The notes: generated from the letters alone by a model not told the origin. A DNA stretch of 6,360 bases from an uncultured Moheibacter sp. (GCA_937875605.1 CALLXZ010000253.1:1-6360), one strand, 5' to 3'; shown: positions 1-5,587, numbered from the stretch's first letter. Program-made: numbers and translations.

Positions 1-273
1 AGACTTGCAAATATACAGAATAACTTAAAACTAAAAGATTTTTTAGAGAAAAATACAACTACGTGTACAATGGCGTGCGAAAATCTGGGAATTCGTCAGA
101 AAAACGCCACACGATACAAAAGAGATTTAGAAGAGAACGGGGAATTGGTAGAATTATTCGTTAGCAAATGCAAGCACACAGGATTTCAGGCTGCTTACCT
201 AACTACAAATAAAGACATAATTAGTAGTGTTGTAAAAGAGAAAAGGAAACAATTAACATTATTTGATAGATGA
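1..273 (+). CDS. Small helical, putative DNA-binding protein (5' end outside window)
   Basis: The frame is open from base 1, so the start codon probably lies before the window. An internal ATG at 70 would remove the first helical segment (LKLKDFLEKNTTTC), which reads as part of the fold. The visible 90 residues resemble a short winged-helix type seen in Bacteroidota mobile elements: a helix, then a segment with IRQKNATRYKRDLEENGEL (a likely recognition helix, Arg/Lys rich), then a TGFQAAYLTTN stretch. I recall this pattern, but the function is not established, so a DNA-binding role is inferred. The stop codon overlaps the start of the downstream Rep-like gene as ATGA, which implies translational coupling and a role linked to replication. 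It could instead be a replication accessory or plasmid-type copy-control protein. Confidence 0.7.
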   Translation, partial: RLANIQNNLKLKDFLEKNTTTCTMACENLGIRQKNATRYKRDLEENGELVELFVSKCKHTGFQAAYLTTNKDIISSVVKEKRKQLTLFDR

Positions 274-1259
274 TAATGCCAATTGACTATCTCAAACTGC
301 AGACAAAGTTCCAGCCCATCATTATGCAGGTTCGGGAGTTGGATTTACTCCCGAACTACGCAAAAAAAGGGCGTGAATGTTTCAAGTTAAACGAAAGGAT
401 TCAATTTGAATTTAGACCAGCGTTTGAATATGATGAATTTGTCGGATATTCAATATTAGAAATTATTATTTATCCGCATTACCTATACAATGGCGGAAAA
501 CACAACGGAAACGATTTTAAACCAACAGATTGTATCAAAGTATTGTCAGATGTATTTGAAGTGCTTAGAATCAATGAAAAGCATTTTAAAGAATTAGATG
601 TAGTCAATATTGAGTTTGGTGTAAATGTAATTCCCGAAACCGATGTAAAAGAGGTGGTTTCTTCAATTAAATACTGGAAGTCAAAACCATTTAGGCGTAA
701 CAAAGCCAAGTACAGCTTGATAACAGATTCAACAAAGCATAAGCAAATAAAAGCGTACGCCAAAGGCATAGATGATTTAGATCGCATAAAATCGGGCGAA
801 ATCCACCCTAATACATTTAGGCTTGAAATCAAATCCAAAGAGCGGAAATTTTTAAAATTAAAATTAAATGACTTATTCAAGGATGAGGTTTACAACGATT
901 TTCAAAAAAGAATTTTGGATGAACTAAAATACATAATCTTTTTAGACCAAAATTTAATCAAAAACAAACTCATTCCTAAAGAAAAGAATGCTGTAAGAAT
1001 GTATTTAAATCCTGACAGTTGGAAAAACTTCTTATCAGATGTAAACCGAGATAAATTTAATTACAACCGAAAAAAATATGAGATGATTTGCGCCAAATTC
1101 CCCACAATAAAAGGAGAAATTAAAAGGGCAATTGAGCATAAATTTTCAGAATGGAAAAATTCTGCAATTTCCACTGAAAGAATTGTGACGAAAAGAATTG
1201 AAAATCAACAAAATAACCAAAATAAATTCTGCAATTTCCACCTCACGCGCGCACTATAG
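270..1259 (+). CDS. Rolling-circle replication initiator-like protein (Rep_trans / phage gene II-like)
   Basis: A 329-residue basic protein with the layout of replication initiators of the Rep_trans/inovirus gene II type. An N-terminal mixed alpha/beta region contains LEIIIYPHYLYNGGKH (about 63-78) and VNIEFGVNV (112-120). Then come a QIKAYAKG strand (159-166) and NTFRLEIKSK (181-190), which resemble the 'iYdKg...lRiE' blocks of that family. A helical C-terminal half follows. Such proteins nick one strand at an origin and stay attached through a tyrosine; I cannot assign the catalytic Tyr with certainty (Y148 and Y163 are candidates). The start at 270 overlaps the previous stop (ATGA); ATG at 276 is an alternative. 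The last 27 residues are low-complexity (QQNNQN...) and end over a repeat and GCGCGC hairpin, which suggests the 3' end has been remodelled or doubles as the origin. It could be a different phage-encoded replication protein. Confidence 0.6.
   Translation: MIMPIDYLKLQTKFQPIIMQVRELDLLPNYAKKGRECFKLNERIQFEFRPAFEYDEFVGYSILEIIIYPHYLYNGGKHNGNDFKPTDCIKVLSDVFEVLRINEKHFKELDVVNIEFGVNVIPETDVKEVVSSIKYWKSKPFRRNKAKYSLITDSTKHKQIKAYAKGIDDLDRIKSGEIHPNTFRLEIKSKERKFLKLKLNDLFKDEVYNDFQKRILDELKYIIFLDQNLIKNKLIPKEKNAVRMYLNPDSWKNFLSDVNRDKFNYNRKKYEMICAKFPTIKGEIKRAIEHKFSEWKNSAISTERIVTKRIENQQNNQNKFCNFHLTRAL
1157..1174 (+). repeat. 18-bp direct repeat, copy 1
   Basis: AAATTCTGCAATTTCCAC, inside the rep-like gene. It is identical to copy 2 at 1224-1241. 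The 67-bp spacing is not a multiple of three, so the two copies are read in different frames and protein repetition cannot explain them. It overlaps a perfect 6-bp inverted repeat CAGAAT/ATTCTG at 1147-1164. Confidence 0.85.
1224..1241 (+). repeat. 18-bp direct repeat, copy 2
   Basis: Second exact copy of AAATTCTGCAATTTCCAC, in the last codons of the rep-like gene. Here it also forms the left arm of an inverted repeat with 1261-1274 around the CTCACGCGCGC motif. Confidence 0.85.
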
Positions 1260-1274
1260 TTGGAAAATGCAGAA
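1227..1274. repeat. Imperfect inverted repeat with GCGCGC loop; candidate replication origin or recombination site
   Basis: TTCTGCAATTTCCA (1227-1240) pairs with TGGAAAATGCAGAA (1261-1274) at 13 of 14 positions. The 20-nt loop contains CTCACGCGCGCAC and CTATAG. The structure straddles the stop codon of the rep-like gene. It has no T-tract on either side in the right place for a terminator. Double-strand origins of rolling-circle replicons are often hairpins beside or inside the rep gene, so an origin role is an inference from position; an att-like site is an alternative. Confidence 0.5.
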
Positions 1275-1303
1275 AAAAGAATTTAATAATTAAATAAAAT
1301 ACA

Positions 1304-1813
1304 ATGTTAAAAATAAACAAACGTAAATCAATAGAAATAATTCTAATTGAATTAGAGAAAGGAATCACATATTCAGAATGTTTGGACGTAATTAAGCGTA
1401 ATTGGACGTTAAGTGAGTCAACATTTAAAAGGTATTGGAAGGACGCAAATGTAATTTATTCGGAGCGTCAAGAGATAATACAAAGTGAATTAACAAAGGA
1501 AAGTACCGAAGCAGCAAAGGAACGTCTTAAAAAGGCTATTTTAACGAAAGATGAAAGGATGGAAATCGCTTCTAAAATTGCAAAGGGCGAAGGGCGAAAG
1601 GTTCCAGTTAAGTTCAACCAGGAAGGAAAACCGATTGCTTTTGAGGTAGTTTACCCCACCGCCGGAGATAGTTTGCGCGCAATTGATTTTATGGCAAAGG
1701 TTGAAGGGGATTATGCGCCAAAGAAATTAGAGCACGATATAAAAGAACCACAAATGCAAAAAGTCAGAGTAATTATTAAAGAATTTAATCAGGTAAAACG
1801 TGATGGAGAGTAA
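1304..1813 (+). CDS. Phage terminase small subunit-like protein
   Basis: A 169-residue protein that looks like the small terminase subunits of Bacteroidota phages, which recognise phage DNA and hand it to the large subunit for packaging. An N-terminal helix-turn-helix region is visible at about residues 9-48 (IEIILIELEKG... then WTLSESTFKRYWKDA). A charged helical stretch, probably for oligomerisation, spans about 52-95. A late segment, GDSLRAIDFMAKVEGDYAPK (121-140), matches the common 'Ai.lm.K..G.y.pk' ending of these proteins. It starts 44 bp after the rep-like gene, with an A-rich leader. It overlaps the next ORF by 11 bp. The normal partner, the large terminase, is not downstream, so on its own it could act only with a helper phage, or it is a relic. 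The family call rests on motif recognition; a different phage HTH protein remains possible. Confidence 0.6.
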   Translation: MLKINKRKSIEIILIELEKGITYSECLDVIKRNWTLSESTFKRYWKDANVIYSERQEIIQSELTKESTEAAKERLKKAILTKDERMEIASKIAKGEGRKVPVKFNQEGKPIAFEVVYPTAGDSLRAIDFMAKVEGDYAPKKLEHDIKEPQMQKVRVIIKEFNQVKRDGE

Positions 1814-1931
1814 TGAATACAATCTGAAAACCGCACTTGAGCAAACAGCGGAAGAAACAGAACATTGGGAAGATCCAATGTTTTTCTACGTAAAAAAGAA
1901 TGGTAAAACAAAAAAATACAAAAAAAAATAA
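1803..1931 (+). CDS. Small 42-residue ORF between terS-like and tail-like genes
   Basis: ATG at 1803 lies inside the end of the terminase-like gene (11-bp overlap, other frame), and the frame runs to TAA at 1929-1931, only 9 bp before the tail-like gene. The product is hydrophilic: an acidic helical first half (ALEQTAEETEHWEDP) followed by a lysine-rich end (VKKNGKTKKYKKK). The tight packing supports translation. It sits exactly where large terminase, portal, capsid and tape-measure genes would be in an intact prophage. It may therefore be a deletion scar joining the start of one gene to the end of another. I do not recognise either half. Confidence 0.5.
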   Translation: MESNEYNLKTALEQTAEETEHWEDPMFFYVKKNGKTKKYKKK

Positions 1932-1940
1932 CAACACAAG

Positions 1941-3671
1941 ATGAGCAGATGGATATTTGAAATAAAAAACGAATTCGAGACTTTTGAAGTAAAACCTTCA
2001 GGGGTTGATAAAAAATTGAAATGGGAGCGAAAGGATGATCGTTTGTTTGATTATTCCAAATCGATTTCCGATTTAAGGTTTTTTGAAGAAGATTATAAAA
2101 AATTCCTTCAATATCGCTCTGAAAATCCTTGTACTGAACACACTTTGCGCGTATATCAGATGTGCGGACTAGTTCGAAAGTTGAGGTTTGAAAGTAAGTT
2201 TTCAATGACATCAGGCGAATGGGATTTAGATAAATGCACCGTAAAGTTTAAGTTGAATGAAGTAGATAAATATTTGTGTTTAAAAAAGAAAAAAGATTTT
2301 GACGTATTTGACTTAGTTAAGCCAAATGAACAAATAGATTTAGGTGCTACCATCACATTCGATCATCATTGGTGCAGATTACATGGACAAACAAATGAAA
2401 ACGTTTGTGATGAAGATTGGATCATAGATAATCATTTTGGATTCTTTGATACTTATGAGGTTTCAAACAACACTTATTTTAATTATCTACGATTGGTTTT
2501 GTACGTACCTATTGGAACAAATGTTCCTGATTGGTTTTTTGTGACATCTGACGTAATTGATAAATGGAAGTATGTGTATGAATATATTGATGAAGAACAC
2601 CGAGATTTATTCCTAAACCTTAATGGCAGATTTGACTATTCTACAACACAAATATTTTTTGTTGACCAAACAAATATCATCAAAAACGGCTTCACCCTTT
2701 ACGATGTTTTAACGCAATTAATTCAGGCAAACTGCCCTGATATTAAGATAGTTTCAGACTTCTTTCAATGGAATCCAATTAATCAGTCCTTAATAAATTA
2801 TGTTACCGGTTTTGAGTCCCAAATCCGAAACTTAAAGATTTTCCAAAAATCAGATATAAAAAGACCCAACGCTTCAAATTCTGCTACAAAAGCTGAAACT
2901 AATTTCTATAAGTTGTTTTCTGATGTTTTAAGGATATTCAATTGCGGATATTTCATTGATGGAAATAAGTTGAGAGTTGAGCATATCAGTTGGTTCGAAA
3001 AGAATGAGAATTTGGATTTAGTTAGCATTGCTAAACAGACTGGTCAAATTACAATGAATGGATCAAGGAAGTTTTCATACGACAAAACCAAACTTCCAAA
3101 ATTTGAATATTTTGAATGGATGGATGAAAGCTCAGAGGAATTTGCCGGTACTCCTATTTGGTACGATAACGCTTGCGTGGAAGATGATGATGATTTAGCG
3201 GAAAGTTTAACCAATCGTGTTGAATATGTAACAACTGACGTACTTCATTGCTTTACCAATTCGGCTCCTGGAAGCTCTGAGGTTTCAGATGCAGGATTTG
3301 TGATTATAGCAACTGATAACAACGGGAAGGTGATTTGGCTTCCTAATATTTTAGAAACTGGTTCCCTGCCAAATAATGTTCTTTCATGGACTTATTTGCA
3401 TCAAAATTTCTGGAAGCATGGACGCGTGCAAATCGTTGGGTACATGAATGAACCGGTAGATGAAGAAGATCCGGAGCTATCGGAGTTTAAATCAACTGTA
3501 CCAATAATCAAACAAATTCCAATTAACATTCAATTGTGTTGCCAACAAATTGAAGAATTAAATTTGTTGGATTTACAGAAATCAACACTAGGATGGGGTG
3601 AGCTGAGTTCCATGGAATTAGATTTTAGGACTGATGTGGTAAGATTTGAATTGTTATTTAATCAAAAATAA
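1941..3671 (+). CDS. Phage tail/baseplate-like structural protein
   Basis: A 576-residue protein of a type found after the tape-measure gene in Bacteroidota prophages, usually annotated only as hypothetical; I infer a tail-tip or baseplate role. The N-terminal part (1-115) has the 'FEIKN...V.P.G.DK.LKWERKD' beta-rich opening of this group. A central helix, FTLYDVLTQLIQA (251-263), follows. Next is a characteristic block starting LKIFQKSDIKRPN (298-310), through FYKLFSDVLRIFNCGYFID (322-340), to KLRVEHISWF (343-352). The C-terminus ends in a GWGELSSMELDF.TDVVRFELLF pattern that looks like a natural domain end, so the gene appears full length rather than truncated. It has many aromatic residues, acidic patches and no signal peptide. 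It is isolated from the other tail genes, which is odd. A plus-strand terminator hairpin lies 55 bp downstream. Confidence 0.6.
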   Translation: MSRWIFEIKNEFETFEVKPSGVDKKLKWERKDDRLFDYSKSISDLRFFEEDYKKFLQYRSENPCTEHTLRVYQMCGLVRKLRFESKFSMTSGEWDLDKCTVKFKLNEVDKYLCLKKKKDFDVFDLVKPNEQIDLGATITFDHHWCRLHGQTNENVCDEDWIIDNHFGFFDTYEVSNNTYFNYLRLVLYVPIGTNVPDWFFVTSDVIDKWKYVYEYIDEEHRDLFLNLNGRFDYSTTQIFFVDQTNIIKNGFTLYDVLTQLIQANCPDIKIVSDFFQWNPINQSLINYVTGFESQIRNLKIFQKSDIKRPNASNSATKAETNFYKLFSDVLRIFNCGYFIDGNKLRVEHISWFEKNENLDLVSIAKQTGQITMNGSRKFSYDKTKLPKFEYFEWMDESSEEFAGTPIWYDNACVEDDDDLAESLTNRVEYVTTDVLHCFTNSAPGSSEVSDAGFVIIATDNNGKVIWLPNILETGSLPNNVLSWTYLHQNFWKHGRVQIVGYMNEPVDEEDPELSEFKSTVPIIKQIPINIQLCCQQIEELNLLDLQKSTLGWGELSSMELDFRTDVVRFELLFNQK

Positions 3672-3710
3672 TGCTGGGAAAAATGCAAATAACCTAATAT
3701 ATTATTCTGA

Positions 3711-3953
3711 TTACAATTCAATTAGGGAATTCATCAATTCCTTTTTTGAATATAGAATGGCACCGCCGATGGCTTTGGGGTTTATCTTCCCTTTTTTCGC
3801 CCATTTATCAATACAACTCACAGATTTTTTCAGGAGGTCGGCGGCTTCTTGTCTTGTAAGAAATTCGTCAGGTGATGAAATTTTTGAAACTTCATCCCGA
3901 ATGATCATTCTTAAATCATCCAAAGTCACGTTTTCTAAATAAATTCCCTTCAT
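3711..3953 (-). CDS. Excisionase-like DNA-binding protein (HTH_17 / MerR-like fold)
   Basis: An 80-residue protein. Residues 31-77 form the standard 'FLTRQEAADLLKKS...CIDKWAKKGKI...IGGAILYSKKEL' pattern of the excisionase-family helix-turn-helix domain: a helix with the EAADLL core, a recognition helix ending at W51, then a two-strand wing with GG (63-64) and a tyrosine (Y68). An acidic N-terminal helix (TLDDLRMIIRDEV) precedes it, as is common in Bacteroidota members. These proteins bend DNA for tyrosine recombinases during excision, or act as regulators. The gene begins 4 bp after the repressor stop, so the two are co-transcribed. That suits a role in the lysogeny/excision decision. No integrase is visible; it may lie left of the window or be lost. 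Confidence 0.75.
   Translation of the reverse strand: MKGIYLENVTLDDLRMIIRDEVSKISSPDEFLTRQEAADLLKKSVSCIDKWAKKGKINPKAIGGAILYSKKELMNSLIEL
3726..3747 (+). terminator. Rho-independent terminator after the tail-like gene
   Basis: GGAATT-CATC-AATTCC followed by six T on the plus strand. It lies inside the last codons of the convergent excisionase-like gene and would stop transcription of the rep-terS-tail unit before it runs antisense into the repressor operon. The 6-bp stem is short, so efficiency is uncertain. Confidence 0.5.
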
Positions 3954-3957
3954 AAAC

Positions 3958-4224
3958 CTATTTAATTAAATCTTTCTTAATGCTACCTATTGGAATAAAA
4001 TTATTACTTCTTTTTACGTAAAGCGTTTCATTTTCAGCTTCACCTGTTGGGGTAAAAAGTTCGCGTATGTCAACATTTAAAGCTTCAGAAATTTTATTTA
4101 GAGTTTCCGCCGTAGGATTTCCATTAATAATCCTACTTAATGAAACTTGAGACATTCCAATTTTTTCTGCAAGAGATGTTATCGTATATCCTCTCATTTT
4201 GGCAACTTCTCTAATCCTAAGCAT
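3958..4224 (-). CDS. XRE-family (Cro/CI-type) transcriptional repressor
   Basis: An 88-residue protein with a clear HTH_3 domain. Residues 4-57 read as helix 1 (REVAKMRGYT), helix 2 (SLAEKIGM), recognition helix 3 (SQVSLSRIINGN) and the usual tail PTAETLNKISEALNVDIRELF. A short C-terminal extension ending KRSNNFIPIGSIKKDLIK has no peptidase or ligand domain, so it resembles a small Cro-like or phage repressor that is not cleaved by RecA. The start at 4224 follows a minus-strand promoter with a leader of about 15 nt. The gene diverges from the 110-residue gene across a region with four regularly spaced 17-bp dyads, two on each promoter, consistent with autoregulation and repression of the plus-strand operon. 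It is first in a two-gene operon with the excisionase-like gene. Confidence 0.85.
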   Translation of the reverse strand: MLRIREVAKMRGYTITSLAEKIGMSQVSLSRIINGNPTAETLNKISEALNVDIRELFTPTGEAENETLYVKRSNNFIPIGSIKKDLIK

Positions 4225-4238
4225 ATCAATATTATTTA

Positions 4239-4255
4239 TTACCCTGCAAAGTTAT
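4239..4255. promoter_or_regulatory. Repressor operator candidate O1
   Basis: TTACC-CTGCAAA-GTTAT, a 17-bp dyad related to ATAGC-N7-GYTAT, centred at 4247. It covers the -7 box of the repressor promoter. Confidence 0.45.
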
Positions 4256-4277
4256 AATATTAAAATAAAATAGCATT
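4247..4277 (-). promoter_or_regulatory. Promoter of the repressor operon
   Basis: Reading the minus strand, TAACTTTG (4254-4247) matches the Bacteroidota -7 element TAnnTTTG exactly. The -33 position, 19 bp upstream, reads AATG, a weak match to TTTG. The expected start near 4240 gives a leader of about 15 nt. The -7 box lies within dyad O1 and the -33 region within dyad O2. Confidence 0.6.
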
Positions 4278-4286
4278 AAAAGGTAT
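4270..4286. promoter_or_regulatory. Repressor operator candidate O2
   Basis: ATAGC-ATTAAAA-GGTAT, centred at 4278. It shares its first 13 bases exactly with O4. It overlaps the -33 region of the repressor promoter. Confidence 0.6.
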
Positions 4287-4292
4287 ATTAAA

Positions 4293-4323
4293 TTTGTTTT
4301 TATTACCAATAACGCTATATTTG
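4293..4323 (+). promoter_or_regulatory. Promoter of the 110/192/47-codon operon
   Basis: TTTG (4293-4296), 19-bp spacer, TATATTTG (4316-4323): a perfect match to the Bacteroidota housekeeping promoter TTTG-N19-TAnnTTTG. The expected start near 4330 gives a 5' leader of about 45 nt before ATG 4375. Dyad O3 overlaps the -7 box and O4 lies just past the start point. Confidence 0.8.
4302..4318. promoter_or_regulatory. Repressor operator candidate O3
   Basis: ATTAC-CAATAAC-GCTAT, centred at 4310, with its better half-site (GCTAT, the reverse complement of ATAGC) entering the -7 element of the plus-strand promoter. Confidence 0.5.
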
Positions 4324-4332
4324 AATTAAATT

Positions 4333-4349
4333 ATAGCATTAAAAGTTAT
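4333..4349. promoter_or_regulatory. Repressor operator candidate O4
   Basis: ATAGC-ATTAAAA-GTTAT, centred at 4341, immediately downstream of the predicted plus-strand transcription start. Its 17 bases differ from O2 at a single position. Confidence 0.6.
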
Positions 4350-4374
4350 TATCATAAACATAAAATCAATAATT

Positions 4375-4707
4375 ATGAAGAATCGGAACATTATTTTAAC
4401 TACTGGTTTAGGTAGCCAGTTAGTAGACCTTATGAATAGGCATCACGACTGTAACATTTATTCTACTTGTATATCAGAAGCTCTACATACTATGAGTATA
4501 GGGTGTAATTTGTATGACAAAATTATTTGTGATCAGGAAGTTCCTGATTATGTAAAGGATTTTTTTCAGGACTGTTTAGGATATTCAGATAAAACAAAGA
4601 GCGATGTAATTTATAATTTAACTGAGGTTCAGAAAATTGTAGAGGTGGTAATGGTTGAAGTAGCTGTTAGATATCATAATGAAAAAATTGTACAAAATCA
4701 AAAATAA
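4375..4707 (+). CDS. Unknown 110-residue protein, first gene of the repressor-controlled operon
   Basis: I do not recognise this protein. It is predicted to be mainly helical and soluble, with no signal peptide or membrane segment. It has five cysteines (C26, C32, C44, C52, C67) and a His pair (H23-H24), but no standard zinc-finger spacing. A conserved-looking stretch, EALHTMSIGCNLYDKIICD (35-53), leads into VPDYVKDFFQDCLGY (56-70), and the end is a long helix. It is the first gene behind the strong divergent promoter flanked by operators O3 and O4, so it should be silent in the repressed state and expressed on induction. The next gene follows after 5 bp. By position it could be an early regulator, an anti-repressor or a satellite function; none of these is shown by the sequence. 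Confidence 0.75.
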   Translation: MKNRNIILTTGLGSQLVDLMNRHHDCNIYSTCISEALHTMSIGCNLYDKIICDQEVPDYVKDFFQDCLGYSDKTKSDVIYNLTEVQKIVEVVMVEVAVRYHNEKIVQNQK

Positions 4708-4712
4708 GTAGG

Positions 4713-5291
4713 ATGGTTTATAATTACAAAAACGCAAGAAATTGGAAGAAGGGAATTTCACTCGGAATAATTGATAGTGGCTCATTCTTTAAAAAATTTG
4801 GAACCTCAACAATAGTTGTAGAAAATGACTTTGTTCGAAAAGAAGATGATATTGAAATGAATGTTATTTCTATTAATAACATAAATCATTTAATGAACAT
4901 ATCAATATTAATCAAATCTCTTAAAAGCATAAATAAATCTAATGAACTTGATTTATTACCACTCTATCAATCAATATATTTTTTACAGACTGATTTAATC
5001 CCAAAACAGGAAGATACTTTGATGTTTTTTAACACGTTACTTGAATTGCAAACATTTAAAAACTCCTTGGATAATATCATAGAGGTGGATTTAGTGTCGA
5101 TGGATTATTGTATTGAACTAAAAATGTTAGGATTAAGTTGGCGACAGATAATGAATAAAAACAAATATGATAAAATTAATGAAATTGAAGACCAGTATTT
5201 TAAACTAAAAATTGACGTATGGGAAAAAGGTGAAATAACAACCTCAGAATTCATTACTGAAGCAAAGAAATTATACACTGAGATAAAATGA
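4713..5291 (+). CDS. Unknown 192-residue protein with a SHOCT-like C-terminal end
   Basis: I do not recognise the main part. It is predicted helical after a short N-terminal region with glycine/aromatic residues (GIIDSGSFFKKFG, 18-30). It has no signal peptide or membrane helix. The last about 37 residues (155-191) resemble the SHOCT short helical-pair pattern: a first helix IEDQYFKLKIDVWEKG, the turn EIT at 174-176, then EF at 179-180 and AKKL at 184-187. SHOCT segments are often protein-interaction tails on otherwise unrelated proteins; this match is by eye and weak. The gene starts 5 bp after the 110-residue gene and overlaps the next ORF by ATGA, so three products are probably made from one transcript. 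Function unknown; its place behind a phage-type switch suggests induced expression. Confidence 0.75.
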   Translation: MVYNYKNARNWKKGISLGIIDSGSFFKKFGTSTIVVENDFVRKEDDIEMNVISINNINHLMNISILIKSLKSINKSNELDLLPLYQSIYFLQTDLIPKQEDTLMFFNTLLELQTFKNSLDNIIEVDLVSMDYCIELKMLGLSWRQIMNKNKYDKINEIEDQYFKLKIDVWEKGEITTSEFITEAKKLYTEIK

Positions 5292-5431
5292 TCTACACAA
5301 GAAAAAATATACACTATTTACATAGATGCTCAGAAAAAAGCATAGGGAATATTACACGGTATTTAGTAAATGGACAAAATAGAAGATTAAACACTAGTCT
5401 CTCACACGCGCGCGTATTGTTCACTTTTTAG
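5288..5431 (+). CDS. Small 47-residue ORF ending in the GCGCGC motif
   Basis: ATG at 5288 overlaps the previous stop as ATGA, and the frame runs to TAG at 5429-5431. The product is basic (YTRKNIHYLHR, then NGQNRRLN) and ends SLSHARVLFTF. The final codons are formed by the CTCACACGCGCGCG motif, related to the one that forms the last codons of the rep-like gene. The overlap supports translation, but the true end may have been replaced when the repeat arrived. No family recognised. Confidence 0.45.
   Translation: MIYTRKNIHYLHRCSEKSIGNITRYLVNGQNRRLNTSLSHARVLFTF
5401..5414 (+). repeat. Second CTCAC(AC)GCGCGC motif
   Basis: CTCACACGCGCGCG differs from CTCACGCGCGC at 1242-1252 by an inserted AC. 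Both lie at the 3' end of a plus-strand reading frame, in the same orientation, and enclose the terS/tail/repressor/unknown-operon segment. The only other GCGCGC in the window (1675-1680) is inside coding sequence and lacks the CTCAC prefix. Confidence 0.5.
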
Positions 5432-5492
5432 ACAAATTCGCGGAGTTTCTTTAGCCCTTATGCGCACGCGCTACCGAGTTTTTAGCGTCCAT

Positions 5493-5521
5493 AAAAAAGG
5501 ATGTATGGGTTTCATACATCC
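5493..5521 (-). terminator. Rho-independent terminator of the secreted-protein gene
   Basis: A perfect 9-bp stem GGATGTATG/CATACATCC with a 5-nt loop, followed on the minus strand by TTTTTT (5498-5493). It lies 67 bp past the stop of the 177-residue gene. On the plus strand the hairpin is followed only by TTAGTGG, so it would stop transcripts from the left weakly at best. Confidence 0.85.
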
Positions 5522-5587
5522 TTAGTGGTATTAAATAAAGTTTTCAAATTAATGTAAACTCTGTACAAATATAAAGAAATACTAAAT

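Noticed and set aside
479..880. 133-residue minus-strand ORF
   Set aside because: Entirely antisense to the rep-like gene, whose product has recognisable motifs; composition is that of a reversed AT-rich coding strand.
1227..1274. Inverted repeat as a transcription terminator for rep
   Set aside because: No T-tract follows the stem on the plus strand (it is followed by A residues), and the loop is 20 nt.
1675..1680. Third GCGCGC as part of the border motif family
   Set aside because: It lacks the CTCAC prefix and lies within the coding part of the terminase-like gene; likely chance.
1789..2211. 140-residue minus-strand ORF
   Set aside because: Antisense to the terS end, the small ORF and the tail gene; spans several real gene boundaries and resembles no family.
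2156..2356. 66-residue minus-strand ORF with a run of Phe
   Set aside because: The Phe run is the complement of a Lys-rich stretch in the tail-like protein; shadow ORF.
3646..3942. 98-residue plus-strand ORF
   Set aside because: Antisense to the excisionase-like gene, which has a clear HTH_17 pattern; it also contains the plus-strand terminator.
4239..4349. CRISPR array
   Set aside because: The repeats are 17-bp degenerate dyads with 14-15 bp between them, located on two promoters; no CRISPR-length repeats or spacers and no cas genes.
5105..5314. 69-residue minus-strand ORF
   Set aside because: Antisense to the end of the 192-residue gene; no start or family support.
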